Of a stretch of DNA of 64,000 nucleotides, positions 9,047-17,958 are shown piece after piece. Source of the stretch: Alphaproteobacteria bacterium (GTDB lineage: Bacteria > Pseudomonadota > Alphaproteobacteria > Micropepsales > Micropepsaceae); the NCBI GenBank assembly GCA_947467345.1, contig CANIHD010000003.1, positions 1 through 64,000 on the forward strand, given 5' to 3'. The notes below the pieces were generated by a model. It was not told the DNA's origin and did not search any database. It worked only from the letters and a program-made list of their open reading frames with translations. The position numbers and the translations under genes are program-made. The number at the start of each line of letters is the position of its first letter. The first letter of the stretch is position 1.

Positions 9047-11074
9047 ATGGCAAAGATTCGCGACCTGTTTGAAGACACTCCTAAGCGCTCCGGCACCAAA
9101 GCTTCCGATTCTAAGGGATCGGCTGCGAGCAAATCCGGTGGCGGGGACGACTACACGGCCAAGGACATTGAGGTCCTTGAGGGCCTCGAACCGGTTCGTC
9201 GGCGGCCTGGCATGTATATCGGCGGGACCGATGAGCGGGCGCTTCATCACCTCGCGGCAGAAATTCTGGACAACGCGATGGACGAAGCCGTCGCCGGCCA
9301 CGCCACGCGCATCGAAATCACGCTCGACGAAGACGACGTTCTGACCGTCCGGGACAATGGGCGCGGTATCCCGGTCGATCCGCATCCCAAATTCAAGAAC
9401 AAGTCCGCCCTGGAAGTCATCATGACGACGCTGCATGCCGGTGGAAAATTCGGCGGCAAGGTCTACGACACCTCCGGCGGCTTACACGGCGTCGGCGCCT
9501 CGGTCGTCAATGCGCTGTCCGAGTGGATGGAAGTAGAGGTCGCGCGTGACCGCCGCGCCTACAAACAGCGTTTCGAACGCGGGCATGCGATCGGCAAACT
9601 GAAAGAATTGGGCCCAGCCGCGAATTGGCGCGGCACCGTCGTGAGCTTCAAACCTGATACGCAGATCTTCGGCGCTACACATCATTTCAGCGCCAAAACG
9701 CTCTACCGCATGGCGCGGTCGAAGGCCTATCTCTTCCGTGGCGTCGAAATCCGCTGGCACTGCGCGCAGAGCCTGATTCGAGACGAAACCACACCGGCGG
9801 AAGAGGTGCTCAAATTCCCGGGTGGTCTGTCCGATTTCTTGCGCGGTGAACTGGGCACGTCGAGATCGGTGACCAGCCGCATGTTCTCCGGGTTCGTGCA
9901 GAACCGCGAGGGCAAGGGTGCGCTGGAATGGGCGGTGTCGTGGACACCGCAGATCGATCCCTTCGTTCATTCCTACTGCAACACAATTCCGACGCCGCAA
10001 GGCGGGACGCATGAGCAGGGCTTACGCGCGGCGCTGACGCGTTCCTTGCGCACACATGGCGAGCGGGTCGGAAACCGCAAAACTGCTTCGGTGACGCCGG
10101 AAGACGTCATGGCGGGCGCATGTGCCGTTCTTTCGGTGTTCATTCGTGAGCCTGAATTTCAGGGCCAGACGAAGGAAAAACTTTCCAGCCCCGAAGCGCA
10201 GCGCCTGGTGGAAAACGTCTTACGCGACCATTTCGACCATTGGCTCGCGGAGCATCCGCAAGACGCGGACGCCCTCCTCAACTTCGCCGTCGATGCGGCT
10301 GAGGATCGGCTGAAGCGCCGGCAGGAAAAAGAAGTCAGCCGTAAAGCGGCGACACGAAAACTTCGCCTGCCCGGCAAGCTTGCCGATTGCACGCGCGACT
10401 CTCCCAACGGCACCGAGATATTTCTGGTGGAAGGCGATTCCGCCGGCGGCTCCGCCAAGCAGGCGCGCGACCGCGCCACGCAAGCCGTGCTGCCGTTGCG
10501 CGGAAAAATTCTCAATGTAGCGAGCGCCGCGGCCGGCAAGCTTCAGCAAAATCAGGAATTGTCGGATCTCGTATTGGCGCTTGGCTGCGGATCAGGCTCG
10601 CGCTTTCGCGCCGAAGATTTGCGCTATGAGCGCGTCATCATCATGACCGACGCCGATGTCGACGGCGCGCATATCGCCTCGCTTCTTCTCACGTTCTTCT
10701 ATCGCGAGATGAAGGCGCTGATCGAAACCGGCCACCTCTTCCTCGCCATGCCGCCGCTCTATCGGTTGGCGCAAGGCGGCAAGATTGTTTATGCGCGCGA
10801 CGAGCGCGACCGCGAGGCGATGCTCAAAACCGCATTCCGCCCAAACGCGAAGGTGGAAGTGTCGCGCTTCAAAGGCCTCGGCGAGATGATGCCAGCGCAA
10901 TTGAAGGAAACAACCATGAAGCCCGGCAATCGCACGCTGATCCGTGTCGAGATTGCCGAGGATGAGGCGAAGGAAACTGAAGATTTGGTTGAGCGGCTAA
11001 TGGGCAAGAAGCCTGAGCTGCGCTTCCAATTCATCCAGGAGAACGCCGCTTTTGCCACCGATGTGGACGTTTAA
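9047..11074 (+). CDS. parE: DNA topoisomerase IV subunit B
   Basis: ParE is the ATPase subunit of topoisomerase IV, which unlinks daughter chromosomes. The 675-residue product has the GHKL ATPase (EILDNAMDEAVAGHA, DNGRGIPVD, TLHAGGKFGG, GGLHGVGASVVNAL), the transducer domain, and the TOPRIM domain (EIFLVEGDSAGGSAKQARDR, MTDADVDGAHI). Its short C-terminus and the RGVEIRWHC segment favour ParE over GyrB. The start is the ATG at 9047 (MAKIRDLFEDTPKRS); the 53 open codons before it carry no family similarity. A low-complexity Ser/Lys/Gly stretch follows the start, as in other alphaproteobacterial ParE. parC is not in the window. Confidence 0.95.
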   Translation: MAKIRDLFEDTPKRSGTKASDSKGSAASKSGGGDDYTAKDIEVLEGLEPVRRRPGMYIGGTDERALHHLAAEILDNAMDEAVAGHATRIEITLDEDDVLTVRDNGRGIPVDPHPKFKNKSALEVIMTTLHAGGKFGGKVYDTSGGLHGVGASVVNALSEWMEVEVARDRRAYKQRFERGHAIGKLKELGPAANWRGTVVSFKPDTQIFGATHHFSAKTLYRMARSKAYLFRGVEIRWHCAQSLIRDETTPAEEVLKFPGGLSDFLRGELGTSRSVTSRMFSGFVQNREGKGALEWAVSWTPQIDPFVHSYCNTIPTPQGGTHEQGLRAALTRSLRTHGERVGNRKTASVTPEDVMAGACAVLSVFIREPEFQGQTKEKLSSPEAQRLVENVLRDHFDHWLAEHPQDADALLNFAVDAAEDRLKRRQEKEVSRKAATRKLRLPGKLADCTRDSPNGTEIFLVEGDSAGGSAKQARDRATQAVLPLRGKILNVASAAAGKLQQNQELSDLVLALGCGSGSRFRAEDLRYERVIIMTDADVDGAHIASLLLTFFYREMKALIETGHLFLAMPPLYRLAQGGKIVYARDERDREAMLKTAFRPNAKVEVSRFKGLGEMMPAQLKETTMKPGNRTLIRVEIAEDEAKETEDLVERLMGKKPELRFQFIQENAAFATDVDV

Positions 11075-11119
11075 AGGCGGCATCGTTCACGCTGAACCAT
11101 GCGTTCCGGCCCGCCATCA

Positions 11120-11147
11120 TTGACTTTTCGAAACGAATCCGTATGTT
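11120..11147 (+). promoter_or_regulatory. Sigma-70-type promoter of the DEAD-box helicase gene
   Basis: TTGACT (11120-11125), 16-bp spacer, TATGTT (11142-11147). It lies about 54 bp before the probable start of the helicase. The predicted leader holds two short hairpins: ACTGCC/GGCAGT at about 11164-11181, and CCCCGAG/CTCGGGA at about 11193-11211, the latter covering the GGGAGAG sequence. Confidence 0.6.
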
Positions 11148-11200
11148 GCGCCGCAATGTAGCAACTGCCGATCCGGGCAGTTCAGTGGGCGCCCCGAGCG

Positions 11201-12889
11201 GTGCCTCGGGAGAGTAGAACGAGCACTGACACGTTGGCCGGCGCGCAAGCCGGCGAAAAAGCCTTGGCGTCTGAAGTTTCCATCGATCCGAATTCCGGCA
11301 GTGAGCCGCGCTTCGACACTTTGGGCCTAAACCCGGAGCTGCTGCGCGCGATTGCCGATTCCGGCTACACGACGCCGACACCAATTCAGGCGCAGGGCAT
11401 CCCAGAGGTGCTCAAAGGCCGCGATATGATCGGCATTGCGCAGACGGGCACCGGAAAGACGGCGTCCTTCACCCTGCCCATGATCGAACGCCTGTCACGC
11501 GGCCGCTCAAAGGCGCGCATGCCGCGTTCGTTGATTTTAGAGCCGACGCGCGAACTTGCGGCCCAAGTGGCCGAGAGCTTCGAGCGTTACGGCAAATATC
11601 ATCGGCTTTCGATGGCGCTGCTGATCGGCGGCGTTTCCTTCGACGAGCAAGAAAAGAAACTCGATCGCGGCGTCGATGTCTTGATCGCAACGCCTGGCCG
11701 GCTTCTGGACCATTTCGAACGCGGCAAGCTGATGCTCACCGGCGTGCAGATCCTGGTCATCGATGAAGCCGACCGCATGCTCGACATGGGATTCATTCCC
11801 GACGTCGAACGCATCGCAAAACTCATTCCGTTCACCCGCCAGACATTGTTCTATTCCGCGACGATGCCGCCTGAAATTCAGCGGCTCACGGACCAGTTCC
11901 TACAAGCTCCGGTGCGCGTGGAAGTTTCCCGCCCTGCAACTGCGGCCTCCACCATCACGCAAGTGATGGTCACTGTTCCCGGCGGCGATTGGTCCAAGCG
12001 CGAAACCTTGCGCCGCTTGATCCGCGACAATCCAGTCAACAACGGCATCGTATTTTGCAATCGCAAGATCGACGTCGATGTGGTGTCGAAATCGCTGGTC
12101 AAACACGGCTTCTCGGCAGCAGCGTTGCACGGCGATCTCGATCAATCGGTGCGCACCAGAACGCTTGAAGCGTTCCGTGGTGGCGACGTCAAAATCCTCG
12201 TCGCCAGCGATGTCGCTGCACGCGGCCTCGATATTCCCGCCGTCAGCCATATTTTCAATTATGACGTTCCCTTTCACGCCGACGATTACGTGCACCGCAT
12301 CGGTCGCACCGGGCGCGCCGGGCGGGTTGGATTTGCCTTCACGCTTGTGGGAAAGCGGGACGAGAAAAACGTTTCGGCGATCGAAAAGCTGATCGGCCAG
12401 AATGTCGAACGGCAGATCATGGAAGGTCTGCCCGAAGAGATCGAACAACCGCGCGAGAAGCGTGGTGGACGTGAAGAACGCCCGCGCCGTGGCAAGCGCG
12501 ACGGCGAACCCCGTTCGCACAAGCCGCCGAAATCGCAAAACGTTGCGTCGTTCGAACCGATTTCCCGTGAGCCGGTTGTCGCACAAGAACCTGTCACGCA
12601 CATCGATCTGCCGGAATCGGTACAGGTGGTGGAAACACTTCCCGTGACACTGCGTCCAGCACAGGCGCCGCGTACTCCTCGTCGAGATGCACCGCGCCAA
12701 GCGCAAGCTGCCCGCCCACAACATGCGCCGCGGCCACAACAAGCGACCCGGCAACCGCAGGCGCCGCGCCATGAGAGCAAGATCGAAGCCCACGAATGGC
12801 CCGCCTTCCTTTTGCGGCCGATCGTGCTGCCAAAACCCGAGCCCAAAAAGGCCGGCAGCGGCAGCCGTGAGGAAGAGACTGTCGAATAA
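11201..12889 (+). CDS. rhlE: DEAD-box RNA helicase, RhlE-like
   Basis: ATP-dependent RNA unwinding, probably in ribosome assembly or RNA decay. Seen in order: Q motif (TTPTPIQAQGIP), Walker A AQTGTGKT, PTRELA, TPGRLLDHF, the DEAD box in VIDEADRMLDMGF, SAT (YSATMP), then the second RecA domain with FCNRK, ASDVAARGLDIP and HRIGRTGRAG. The final 150 residues are a Pro/Arg/Gln-rich disordered tail, as in RhlE and other alphaproteobacterial helicases. There is no ATG near the N-terminus. GTG 11201 is the furthest upstream start after the promoter, and TTG 11234 is an alternative, so the first 11 residues are uncertain. Confidence 0.9.
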   Translation: MPRESRTSTDTLAGAQAGEKALASEVSIDPNSGSEPRFDTLGLNPELLRAIADSGYTTPTPIQAQGIPEVLKGRDMIGIAQTGTGKTASFTLPMIERLSRGRSKARMPRSLILEPTRELAAQVAESFERYGKYHRLSMALLIGGVSFDEQEKKLDRGVDVLIATPGRLLDHFERGKLMLTGVQILVIDEADRMLDMGFIPDVERIAKLIPFTRQTLFYSATMPPEIQRLTDQFLQAPVRVEVSRPATAASTITQVMVTVPGGDWSKRETLRRLIRDNPVNNGIVFCNRKIDVDVVSKSLVKHGFSAAALHGDLDQSVRTRTLEAFRGGDVKILVASDVAARGLDIPAVSHIFNYDVPFHADDYVHRIGRTGRAGRVGFAFTLVGKRDEKNVSAIEKLIGQNVERQIMEGLPEEIEQPREKRGGREERPRRGKRDGEPRSHKPPKSQNVASFEPISREPVVAQEPVTHIDLPESVQVVETLPVTLRPAQAPRTPRRDAPRQAQAARPQHAPRPQQATRQPQAPRHESKIEAHEWPAFLLRPIVLPKPEPKKAGSGSREEETVE

Positions 12890-12913
12890 CGGCACAGTCC
12901 AATAGGCTTGAAT

Positions 12914-12942
12914 TTGCTTATTTTCTGAGCATTTTTTGTATT
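12914..12942 (+). promoter_or_regulatory. Candidate sigma-70 promoter of the GGDEF gene
   Basis: TTGCTT (12914-12919), a 17-bp spacer, then TGTATT (12937-12942), inside an AT-rich stretch after the helicase stop. It argues that the GGDEF protein does not start at the TTG at 12936, which lies inside the promoter, but further down. Match quality is moderate. Confidence 0.45.
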
Positions 12943-13031
12943 GCGCAGGGCCGGTGCAATTAACGACTTTTTATTTTCGACGCCTCAGTATCTCCCCATG
13001 TGAGTTCCACGACCTCGTGGAGCTCTGCCAG

Positions 13032-14102
13032 TTGGGGGACGGCTTGGCGAAAACGATAGATAAAAAGCGGGCGGATGAATTCGCTCGTGAAGCCTTGGCA
13101 TGGTTGGCGGCGCGCACCATTTCGCCAATCCCTCAGAATTTCGAACTCGTCTACACCTATGTGGCGAACGAGAATTTCGAGCTCCGCGCTGCGGTCGACA
13201 CGCTTCTCGCCAGTGGCTGCGTATTCGAATCCAGCGTCATGACGACATTGTACGAGCGGTATATTCGCTCGCCCAGCGATGGCGTTGCGGTTGCCGATAT
13301 CGGTGACAAGGTTCACCAGGAACTCGACATCGTGCTGCAAATGTTGGAGAGCGCCGGACGCGATCAAAACAGTTACGGGCACACTCTTACTGCGGTATCC
13401 GGCCAGCTCGGCGACGCTCCGATGAGCGAAAAAGCTGCAAAGGTACTCATCGATAAAGTCGTGGTCGCCACACGCGGCATGGAAGCGCGGACCAAGCTTC
13501 TCGAACGTCAGCTTCAAGCCTCATCCCATGAAATCTCGGATTTGCGCGACCGTTTGGAATCCGTACGCCATGAAGCGCTCACCGACGGATTGACCGGCAT
13601 TCCCAATCGCAAGGCCTTCGATATCGGCCTCAGCGCCGCGGTCGAACGCGCCCACGAACTCGGCGAACCTCTGTGCCTCATGATGGTCGATATCGACCAC
13701 TTCAAGAAGGTCAACGATGCCTGGGGACATCAGACCGGAGACCAAGTCCTGCGCCTCGTCGGCAATTGTCTCTCGGAAAATGTAAAGGGTCGCGATACCG
13801 CCGCACGCTATGGCGGCGAAGAATTCGCGGTCATCTTGCCGCAAACGGACCTCACAGGCGCCTTCAGCGTTGCAGATCAGATCCGCAAGAAGGTGGAATC
13901 CAAGAAGCTCGTGAAGAAATCTTCCGGTGACATTCTCGGCGTAATTACCGTTTCGGCCGGCGTGGCGCTTTATCGTCCGGGCGAACCACTCGAAGAATTC
14001 GTGAGCCGCGCCGACACGTGCCTCTACGATGCCAAGGCAAAGGGCCGAAATCGCGTAATCGGTGAAACCGAACTCAACACCGCTTCGGTGGTAGCAGCGT
14101 AA
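13032..14102 (+). CDS. GGDEF-domain protein, probable diguanylate cyclase
   Basis: The C-terminal half (about residues 185-345) is a GGDEF domain: LTDGLTGIPNRKAFD, MMVDIDHFKKVND and the active-site loop RYGGEEFAVILP. GGEEF is an active form, so it should make cyclic-di-GMP. The N-terminal half is helical and cytoplasmic, with no membrane segment, and ends in a coiled coil (RTKLLERQLQASSHEISDLRDRL). The allosteric I-site RxxD is not obvious before the loop. No ATG fits the N-terminus. I prefer TTG 13032, nine bases after GGAG; GTG 13017 and TTG 12936 are alternatives. The gene runs convergently into sufA with 9 bp between stops. Confidence 0.88.
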   Translation: MGDGLAKTIDKKRADEFAREALAWLAARTISPIPQNFELVYTYVANENFELRAAVDTLLASGCVFESSVMTTLYERYIRSPSDGVAVADIGDKVHQELDIVLQMLESAGRDQNSYGHTLTAVSGQLGDAPMSEKAAKVLIDKVVVATRGMEARTKLLERQLQASSHEISDLRDRLESVRHEALTDGLTGIPNRKAFDIGLSAAVERAHELGEPLCLMMVDIDHFKKVNDAWGHQTGDQVLRLVGNCLSENVKGRDTAARYGGEEFAVILPQTDLTGAFSVADQIRKKVESKKLVKKSSGDILGVITVSAGVALYRPGEPLEEFVSRADTCLYDAKAKGRNRVIGETELNTASVVAA

Positions 14103-14111
14103 GACGCCGCA

Positions 14112-14507
14112 CTACGCGTCTTCGTTGCGGGGCGTGATGGCGACGGACTCACCGCACCCGCACGCATCGGTCTGGTTCGGATTGAGGAATAGAAACCGCG
14201 ACGCAAGCTTCTCGCGCTTGAAATCCATTTCCGTGCCGATCAGAAACATCACCGCTTTGGGATCGACGAAGACCTTCACGCCTTTATCTTCGATCACCTC
14301 GTCCAGCGGCAGCATGGTTTCGGCATAATCCATCGTATAGGTCATGCCGGCGCAGCCGCCGTTCACGACGCCCACGCGTACGCCGATATAGCGCCCATCG
14401 GCGCCGTCCATGATCTCTTTGATGCGCGATGCCGCGTTGTCCGAAAGCCGGATGATCTTCGGGCGCTCGCGCTTGGGGCGGCTTGTGACGGTTTCGGTGG
14501 TGGTCAT
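14112..14507 (-). CDS. sufA: A-type Fe-S carrier / scaffold (SufA/IscA/HesB family)
   Basis: A 131-residue A-type carrier that accepts and passes on assembled Fe-S clusters. The three conserved cysteines are present: one in VVNGGCAGMTY and two in DACGCGES near the C-terminus. It is the last gene of the suf operon, starting 10 bp after sufT. The N-terminal 17 residues (MTTTETVTSRPKRERPK) form a basic extension not needed for the fold. Confidence 0.95.
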   Translation of the reverse strand: MTTTETVTSRPKRERPKIIRLSDNAASRIKEIMDGADGRYIGVRVGVVNGGCAGMTYTMDYAETMLPLDEVIEDKGVKVFVDPKAVMFLIGTEMDFKREKLASRFLFLNPNQTDACGCGESVAITPRNEDA

Positions 14508-14517
14508 GGCGTTCCCA

Positions 14518-14928
14518 TCAGAACATATTCAGTTCGAGTTTGGCTTCTTCCGACATGCGCTCCGGCGTCCATGGCGGATCGAACACCATGTTCACCGTGA
14601 TGTCGCCGATGGTGGGCACCGTCTCCAGCGCCGTTTTCACCATTCCGGGCATCTCGCCGGCAACCGGACATCCCGGCGCGGTCAGCGTCATGTCCACGGT
14701 CACATCCTTGTTGTCGGCAACGTCGACCTTATAAATAAGACCGAGTTCGTAAATATCGACCGGCATCTCGGGATCGTAGACGGTTTTAATCGCCTCGATC
14801 AGCTCTTTGCCGAACACGCCCAATTCTTCGGGCGTCATGGCGGTGCCGCTGCCCGTCACCACGGCTTCTACAGCTGCATCGGTGACAGACGCGTCGGTCT
14901 TATTCTCGGTGTCCGCAGCGTCGCTCAT
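14518..14928 (-). CDS. sufT: SUF accessory protein SufT (MIP18/DUF59 family)
   Basis: DUF59 proteins help mature Fe-S proteins, especially under high demand. Seen in the 136-residue product: TVYDPEMPVDIYELGLIY, the conserved cysteine motif LTAPGCPVAGEMP, and the family C-terminus FDPPWTPERMSEEAKLELNMF. A Thr/Ala/Glu-rich disordered stretch of about 30 residues precedes the domain. Its ATG overlaps the sufU stop by four bases (ATGA), which implies translational coupling. Confidence 0.93.
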   Translation of the reverse strand: MSDAADTENKTDASVTDAAVEAVVTGSGTAMTPEELGVFGKELIEAIKTVYDPEMPVDIYELGLIYKVDVADNKDVTVDMTLTAPGCPVAGEMPGMVKTALETVPTIGDITVNMVFDPPWTPERMSEEAKLELNMF

Positions 14929-15380
14929 TCTGATTTTGCCGATTCTTCGCCGTCAATCGCTGCCTTCATCGCATGCCAAGCCAGGGTTGCGCACTTCACA
15001 CGCATGGGAAATGCCGACACGCCGGCCATAACGGCCAAATGCTCTTTGTCGTCTTCCTCTAAATCGGAAGCGTCCTCGCCTTTGACAAGGTGCAGGAACC
15101 CGCTGAGCAGCTGTTCGGCCTCTTCGGTGCTGCGCCCTTTCAGCATCTCGCTCATCAGCGAAGCAGACGCCACCGAGATGGCGCAGCCTTTGCCTTCAAA
15201 CGCGATATCCGCAATGCGGTCGGCGTCGTCGAGTTTGAGGTAGATCTTCACCTTGTCGCCGCAGAGTGGATTGTAACCCTCGGCAACATGGTTCGCATCC
15301 GCCAGCGCTCCGAAATGGCGCGGGTGGCGGCTATGGTCCAGAATGATCTCCTGGTAGAGCTCGCGCAAATCCGCGTCCAT
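14925..15380 (-). CDS. sufU: SufU-type sulfur transfer protein (IscU/NifU N-terminal family)
   Basis: SufU receives persulfide sulfur from SufS through a zinc-bound cysteine. The 151-residue protein shows LYQEIILDHSRHPRHFG, NPLCGDKV, FEGKGCAISVASASLM and FPMRVKCATLAWHAM. The roughly 20-residue insert before the last cysteine and the lack of the LHCS motif of IscU fit SufU rather than IscU. The open frame extends 44 codons further upstream inside sufS; the ATG at 15380 overlaps the sufS stop by one base (TGATG) and begins MDADLRELYQEI as the family does. No sufE is in the operon, so SufU is the likely partner of SufS. Confidence 0.93.
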   Translation of the reverse strand: MDADLRELYQEIILDHSRHPRHFGALADANHVAEGYNPLCGDKVKIYLKLDDADRIADIAFEGKGCAISVASASLMSEMLKGRSTEEAEQLLSGFLHLVKGEDASDLEEDDKEHLAVMAGVSAFPMRVKCATLAWHAMKAAIDGEESAKSE

Positions 15381-16627
15381 CAGCTGAACACCTTCCGCGC
15401 AACTTGCACCGCCGCGATCAATGCATCCACCTCTTCCTCGGTGTTGTAGAGGGCAAAGGAGGCGCGCGCCGTTGCAGGCACATCGAAACGATCCATCAGA
15501 ACCTGTGCGCAATGATGGCCCGCACGCACCGCCACGCCTTCGCGGTCTAGGATGGTGGCCAGATCATGCGCATGAATACCGATGGTTTCGAACGAGACGA
15601 TGGGGCCTTTATCCTTCGCCTCGCCGATCAATTTGACGCCGTTCAACGCGCGCAAGCCCGCCTCGGCTTTGCGCGCCAGCGCGTTTTCATGCGCCGCCAT
15701 CGCCTCGCGCCCAACGCTTTCCATATAGCCAAGGGCCGCCGCCAGTCCGACCGTCTCCACGATGGGCGGCGTGCCTGCCTCGAAGCGCATTGGCGGGTCG
15801 GCATAGGTGACATTGTCACGCGTCACCACGCGGATCATCTCGCCGCCACCTTGATAAGGGCGCATCGCTTTCAAATGCGCGCGCTTGCCGTACAGAATTC
15901 CGATGCCGGTGGGGCCATAAAGCTTGTGCCCCGTCATCACATAGAAATCGACGTCGAGATCCTTCACGTCGACGCGGCCGTGAACGGCGCCCTGACACCC
16001 ATCGGCCAGAACAGGCACACCCTTTTCATGGGCGAGGCGCACGATTTCCTTCAGCGCGGTGCGCGTGCCCAGCACGTTGGACATATGGGTGATCGCGACC
16101 ATTTTCGTCTTCGGTCCGATGGCACGCGCCACATCCTGCGGATCGAGATCTCCTTCTTCCGAAACATTTACCCATTTCAGAACCGCGCCCAGGCGCTCGC
16201 GCAGAAAATGCCACGGCACAATGTTGGAGTGATGCTCCATGACGCTGAGGACAATTTCGTCGCCCGGCTCGATACGCGGCGCCAGGAAGGATGACGCGAC
16301 CAAATTAATCGCCTCTGTCCCGCCATGGGTGTAGATGATTTCGTCTTCATGCGCGGCGCCGACAAATGCCTGCATGCGTGCGCGCGCAGCTTCGTAGCGC
16401 TCGGTCGCCACAGCCGATAGAAAATGCACGCCGCGGTGAACGTTGGCGTATTCCTCAGTCATGAAAGTCGTCATCGCATCCAAAACCTGCTTCGGCTTTT
16501 GCGCCGAGGCGGCATTGTCGAGATAGACCAATTTGCGGCCATGAACGGTCTTCGTGAGGATTGGAAAATCCCGGCGCAAAGTCTCGACGTCGTATTCCCG
16601 GCTTGTCTTGGGAAGCGGACGCGTCAT
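15380..16627 (-). CDS. sufS: Group II cysteine desulfurase SufS
   Basis: A PLP enzyme that takes sulfur from cysteine for Fe-S assembly. The 415-residue product has VYLDNAASAQKP, THGGTEAINLVA, VMEHHSNIVPW, ADGCQGAVHG, the PLP lysine in YVMTGHKLYGPTG, and the catalytic cysteine in VRAGHHCAQVL. The start is the ATG at 16627, which overlaps the sufD stop by four bases; the 15 codons upstream in frame belong to sufD sequence. It acts with SufU and the SufBCD scaffold encoded beside it. Confidence 0.96.
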   Translation of the reverse strand: MTRPLPKTSREYDVETLRRDFPILTKTVHGRKLVYLDNAASAQKPKQVLDAMTTFMTEEYANVHRGVHFLSAVATERYEAARARMQAFVGAAHEDEIIYTHGGTEAINLVASSFLAPRIEPGDEIVLSVMEHHSNIVPWHFLRERLGAVLKWVNVSEEGDLDPQDVARAIGPKTKMVAITHMSNVLGTRTALKEIVRLAHEKGVPVLADGCQGAVHGRVDVKDLDVDFYVMTGHKLYGPTGIGILYGKRAHLKAMRPYQGGGEMIRVVTRDNVTYADPPMRFEAGTPPIVETVGLAAALGYMESVGREAMAAHENALARKAEAGLRALNGVKLIGEAKDKGPIVSFETIGIHAHDLATILDREGVAVRAGHHCAQVLMDRFDVPATARASFALYNTEEEVDALIAAVQVARKVFS

Positions 16628-17958
16628 GGGACGTCCTCCACATTCGTCATCGCCGCATCGATCCGCGCCCAAATGGCGTCGTGGATCGCTTCGCTGGTGC
16701 CTTCGCCGATGGCATCCTCCAAGAACGCGCGCACCATCATCTGGCGCGCTTCAGCCGCCAGAATCCCGCGCGAGCGCAAATAAAACAGCGCGTCTTCGTC
16801 GAGTGCGCCGATGGCAGTGCCATGGCCGCACACGACATCATCCGCGAAAATCTCAAGTTCCGGCTTAGCGTCGGCTTCGGCGCGCGGCGCCAGAAGAAGT
16901 GCCTTGAACATCTGGTGGCTGTCGGACTTCACCGCACCTTTGCGCACCGTCACCCTGCCCTGGCTGACGGCTTTCGCGCGCCCGCCGACCACGCTCTTGA
17001 ACAATTGCCGGCTCTTCGTGTGCGGCGCGGCGTGGTCCACAATGGTGGTGACATCGGCTGCCGCTTCGCCGCCAAGCACCGTCGCCGCGCGAATGCCGAC
17101 TGAGGCCAGCGGCTCTTCAAGGCGCACATTCATGTCCACACGCGAAAGATGGGCACCGAGATTGACCAGCAGCGATTGATAGTGAGCGCCGCCGGCAACG
17201 CGCGCGTCCAGGCTGGTGATATGCAGCGTGTGAGTGCCTTCTTCTTGCACGCGAATCTGATTCAGCCGCGCATTTTTCTTCAACACAAACTCGACCCCAA
17301 GATTGGCGAGAACTTGCTCGCTCGTCACGCCGCTATGGCTTTCGAGAAGGTCGAGCTGCGCATCTTCTTCCAACACGATCAGTACTCGCGAGTGGCACAT
17401 CAGGGGTTGGCTGCGGGACGGGTTGATGAAGCGCAAATGCAGTGGCGAAAGTCCTTGCGCACCGGCGCGGACGCGCACCGCGATGCCGCCGCGCATCAGC
17501 GCCAGAGAAGCCGTGCCCAGTCCCGGCCCGCCGCCGGTCGGACCCGTGCCGAGATAGAGCCGCACCCATTCGGGCGTGCGCGCGCTCAGCTGAGTCAAAT
17601 CGACAATGTCGATGTCGTCGGTCAGCGCCGTGCCGCCGATATAATGCAGAAACCCGTTCATCAAAACGACGCGCGTTCCCGGCAGATCCGCGAACACATC
17701 GGTTGTCGTCGCCGCGGTGTCGGCACGGAACAACGTGGCCGGCTCCAGCTCGCCATCCAGCGCGCCGGCGAGGTCGGTGTATTTCCACGCTTCCATGCGG
17801 CGCGTCGGCACGCCGGTCGCCGCGAATGATTCCATCGCCAATACGCGCCGCGAATCCAGCCAGCTTAGACCTGCGCCCGGCAGATCGGCGGAATTCGCGG
17901 CGAAATCGTCTTCGAAAAGTTGGGTTTTGGGATCGACGCGAAGCGCCTGGCTGCTCAT
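16624..17958 (-). CDS. sufD: Fe-S scaffold subunit SufD
   Basis: SufD partners SufB and SufC in the SufBC2D scaffold complex. The 444-residue protein has the family N-terminus with PTRRMEAWKYTDL, a beta-helix core, and the C-terminal SUFBD region (ATVLGGEAAADVTTIVDHAAPHTKSRQLFKSVVGGRAK in part, then VCGHGTAIGALDEDALFYLRSRG). It overlaps sufC by four bases at its start and sufS by four at its end, so the three are tightly coupled. Length is normal. Confidence 0.95.
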   Translation of the reverse strand: MSSQALRVDPKTQLFEDDFAANSADLPGAGLSWLDSRRVLAMESFAATGVPTRRMEAWKYTDLAGALDGELEPATLFRADTAATTTDVFADLPGTRVVLMNGFLHYIGGTALTDDIDIVDLTQLSARTPEWVRLYLGTGPTGGGPGLGTASLALMRGGIAVRVRAGAQGLSPLHLRFINPSRSQPLMCHSRVLIVLEEDAQLDLLESHSGVTSEQVLANLGVEFVLKKNARLNQIRVQEEGTHTLHITSLDARVAGGAHYQSLLVNLGAHLSRVDMNVRLEEPLASVGIRAATVLGGEAAADVTTIVDHAAPHTKSRQLFKSVVGGRAKAVSQGRVTVRKGAVKSDSHQMFKALLLAPRAEADAKPELEIFADDVVCGHGTAIGALDEDALFYLRSRGILAAEARQMMVRAFLEDAIGEGTSEAIHDAIWARIDAAMTNVEDVP

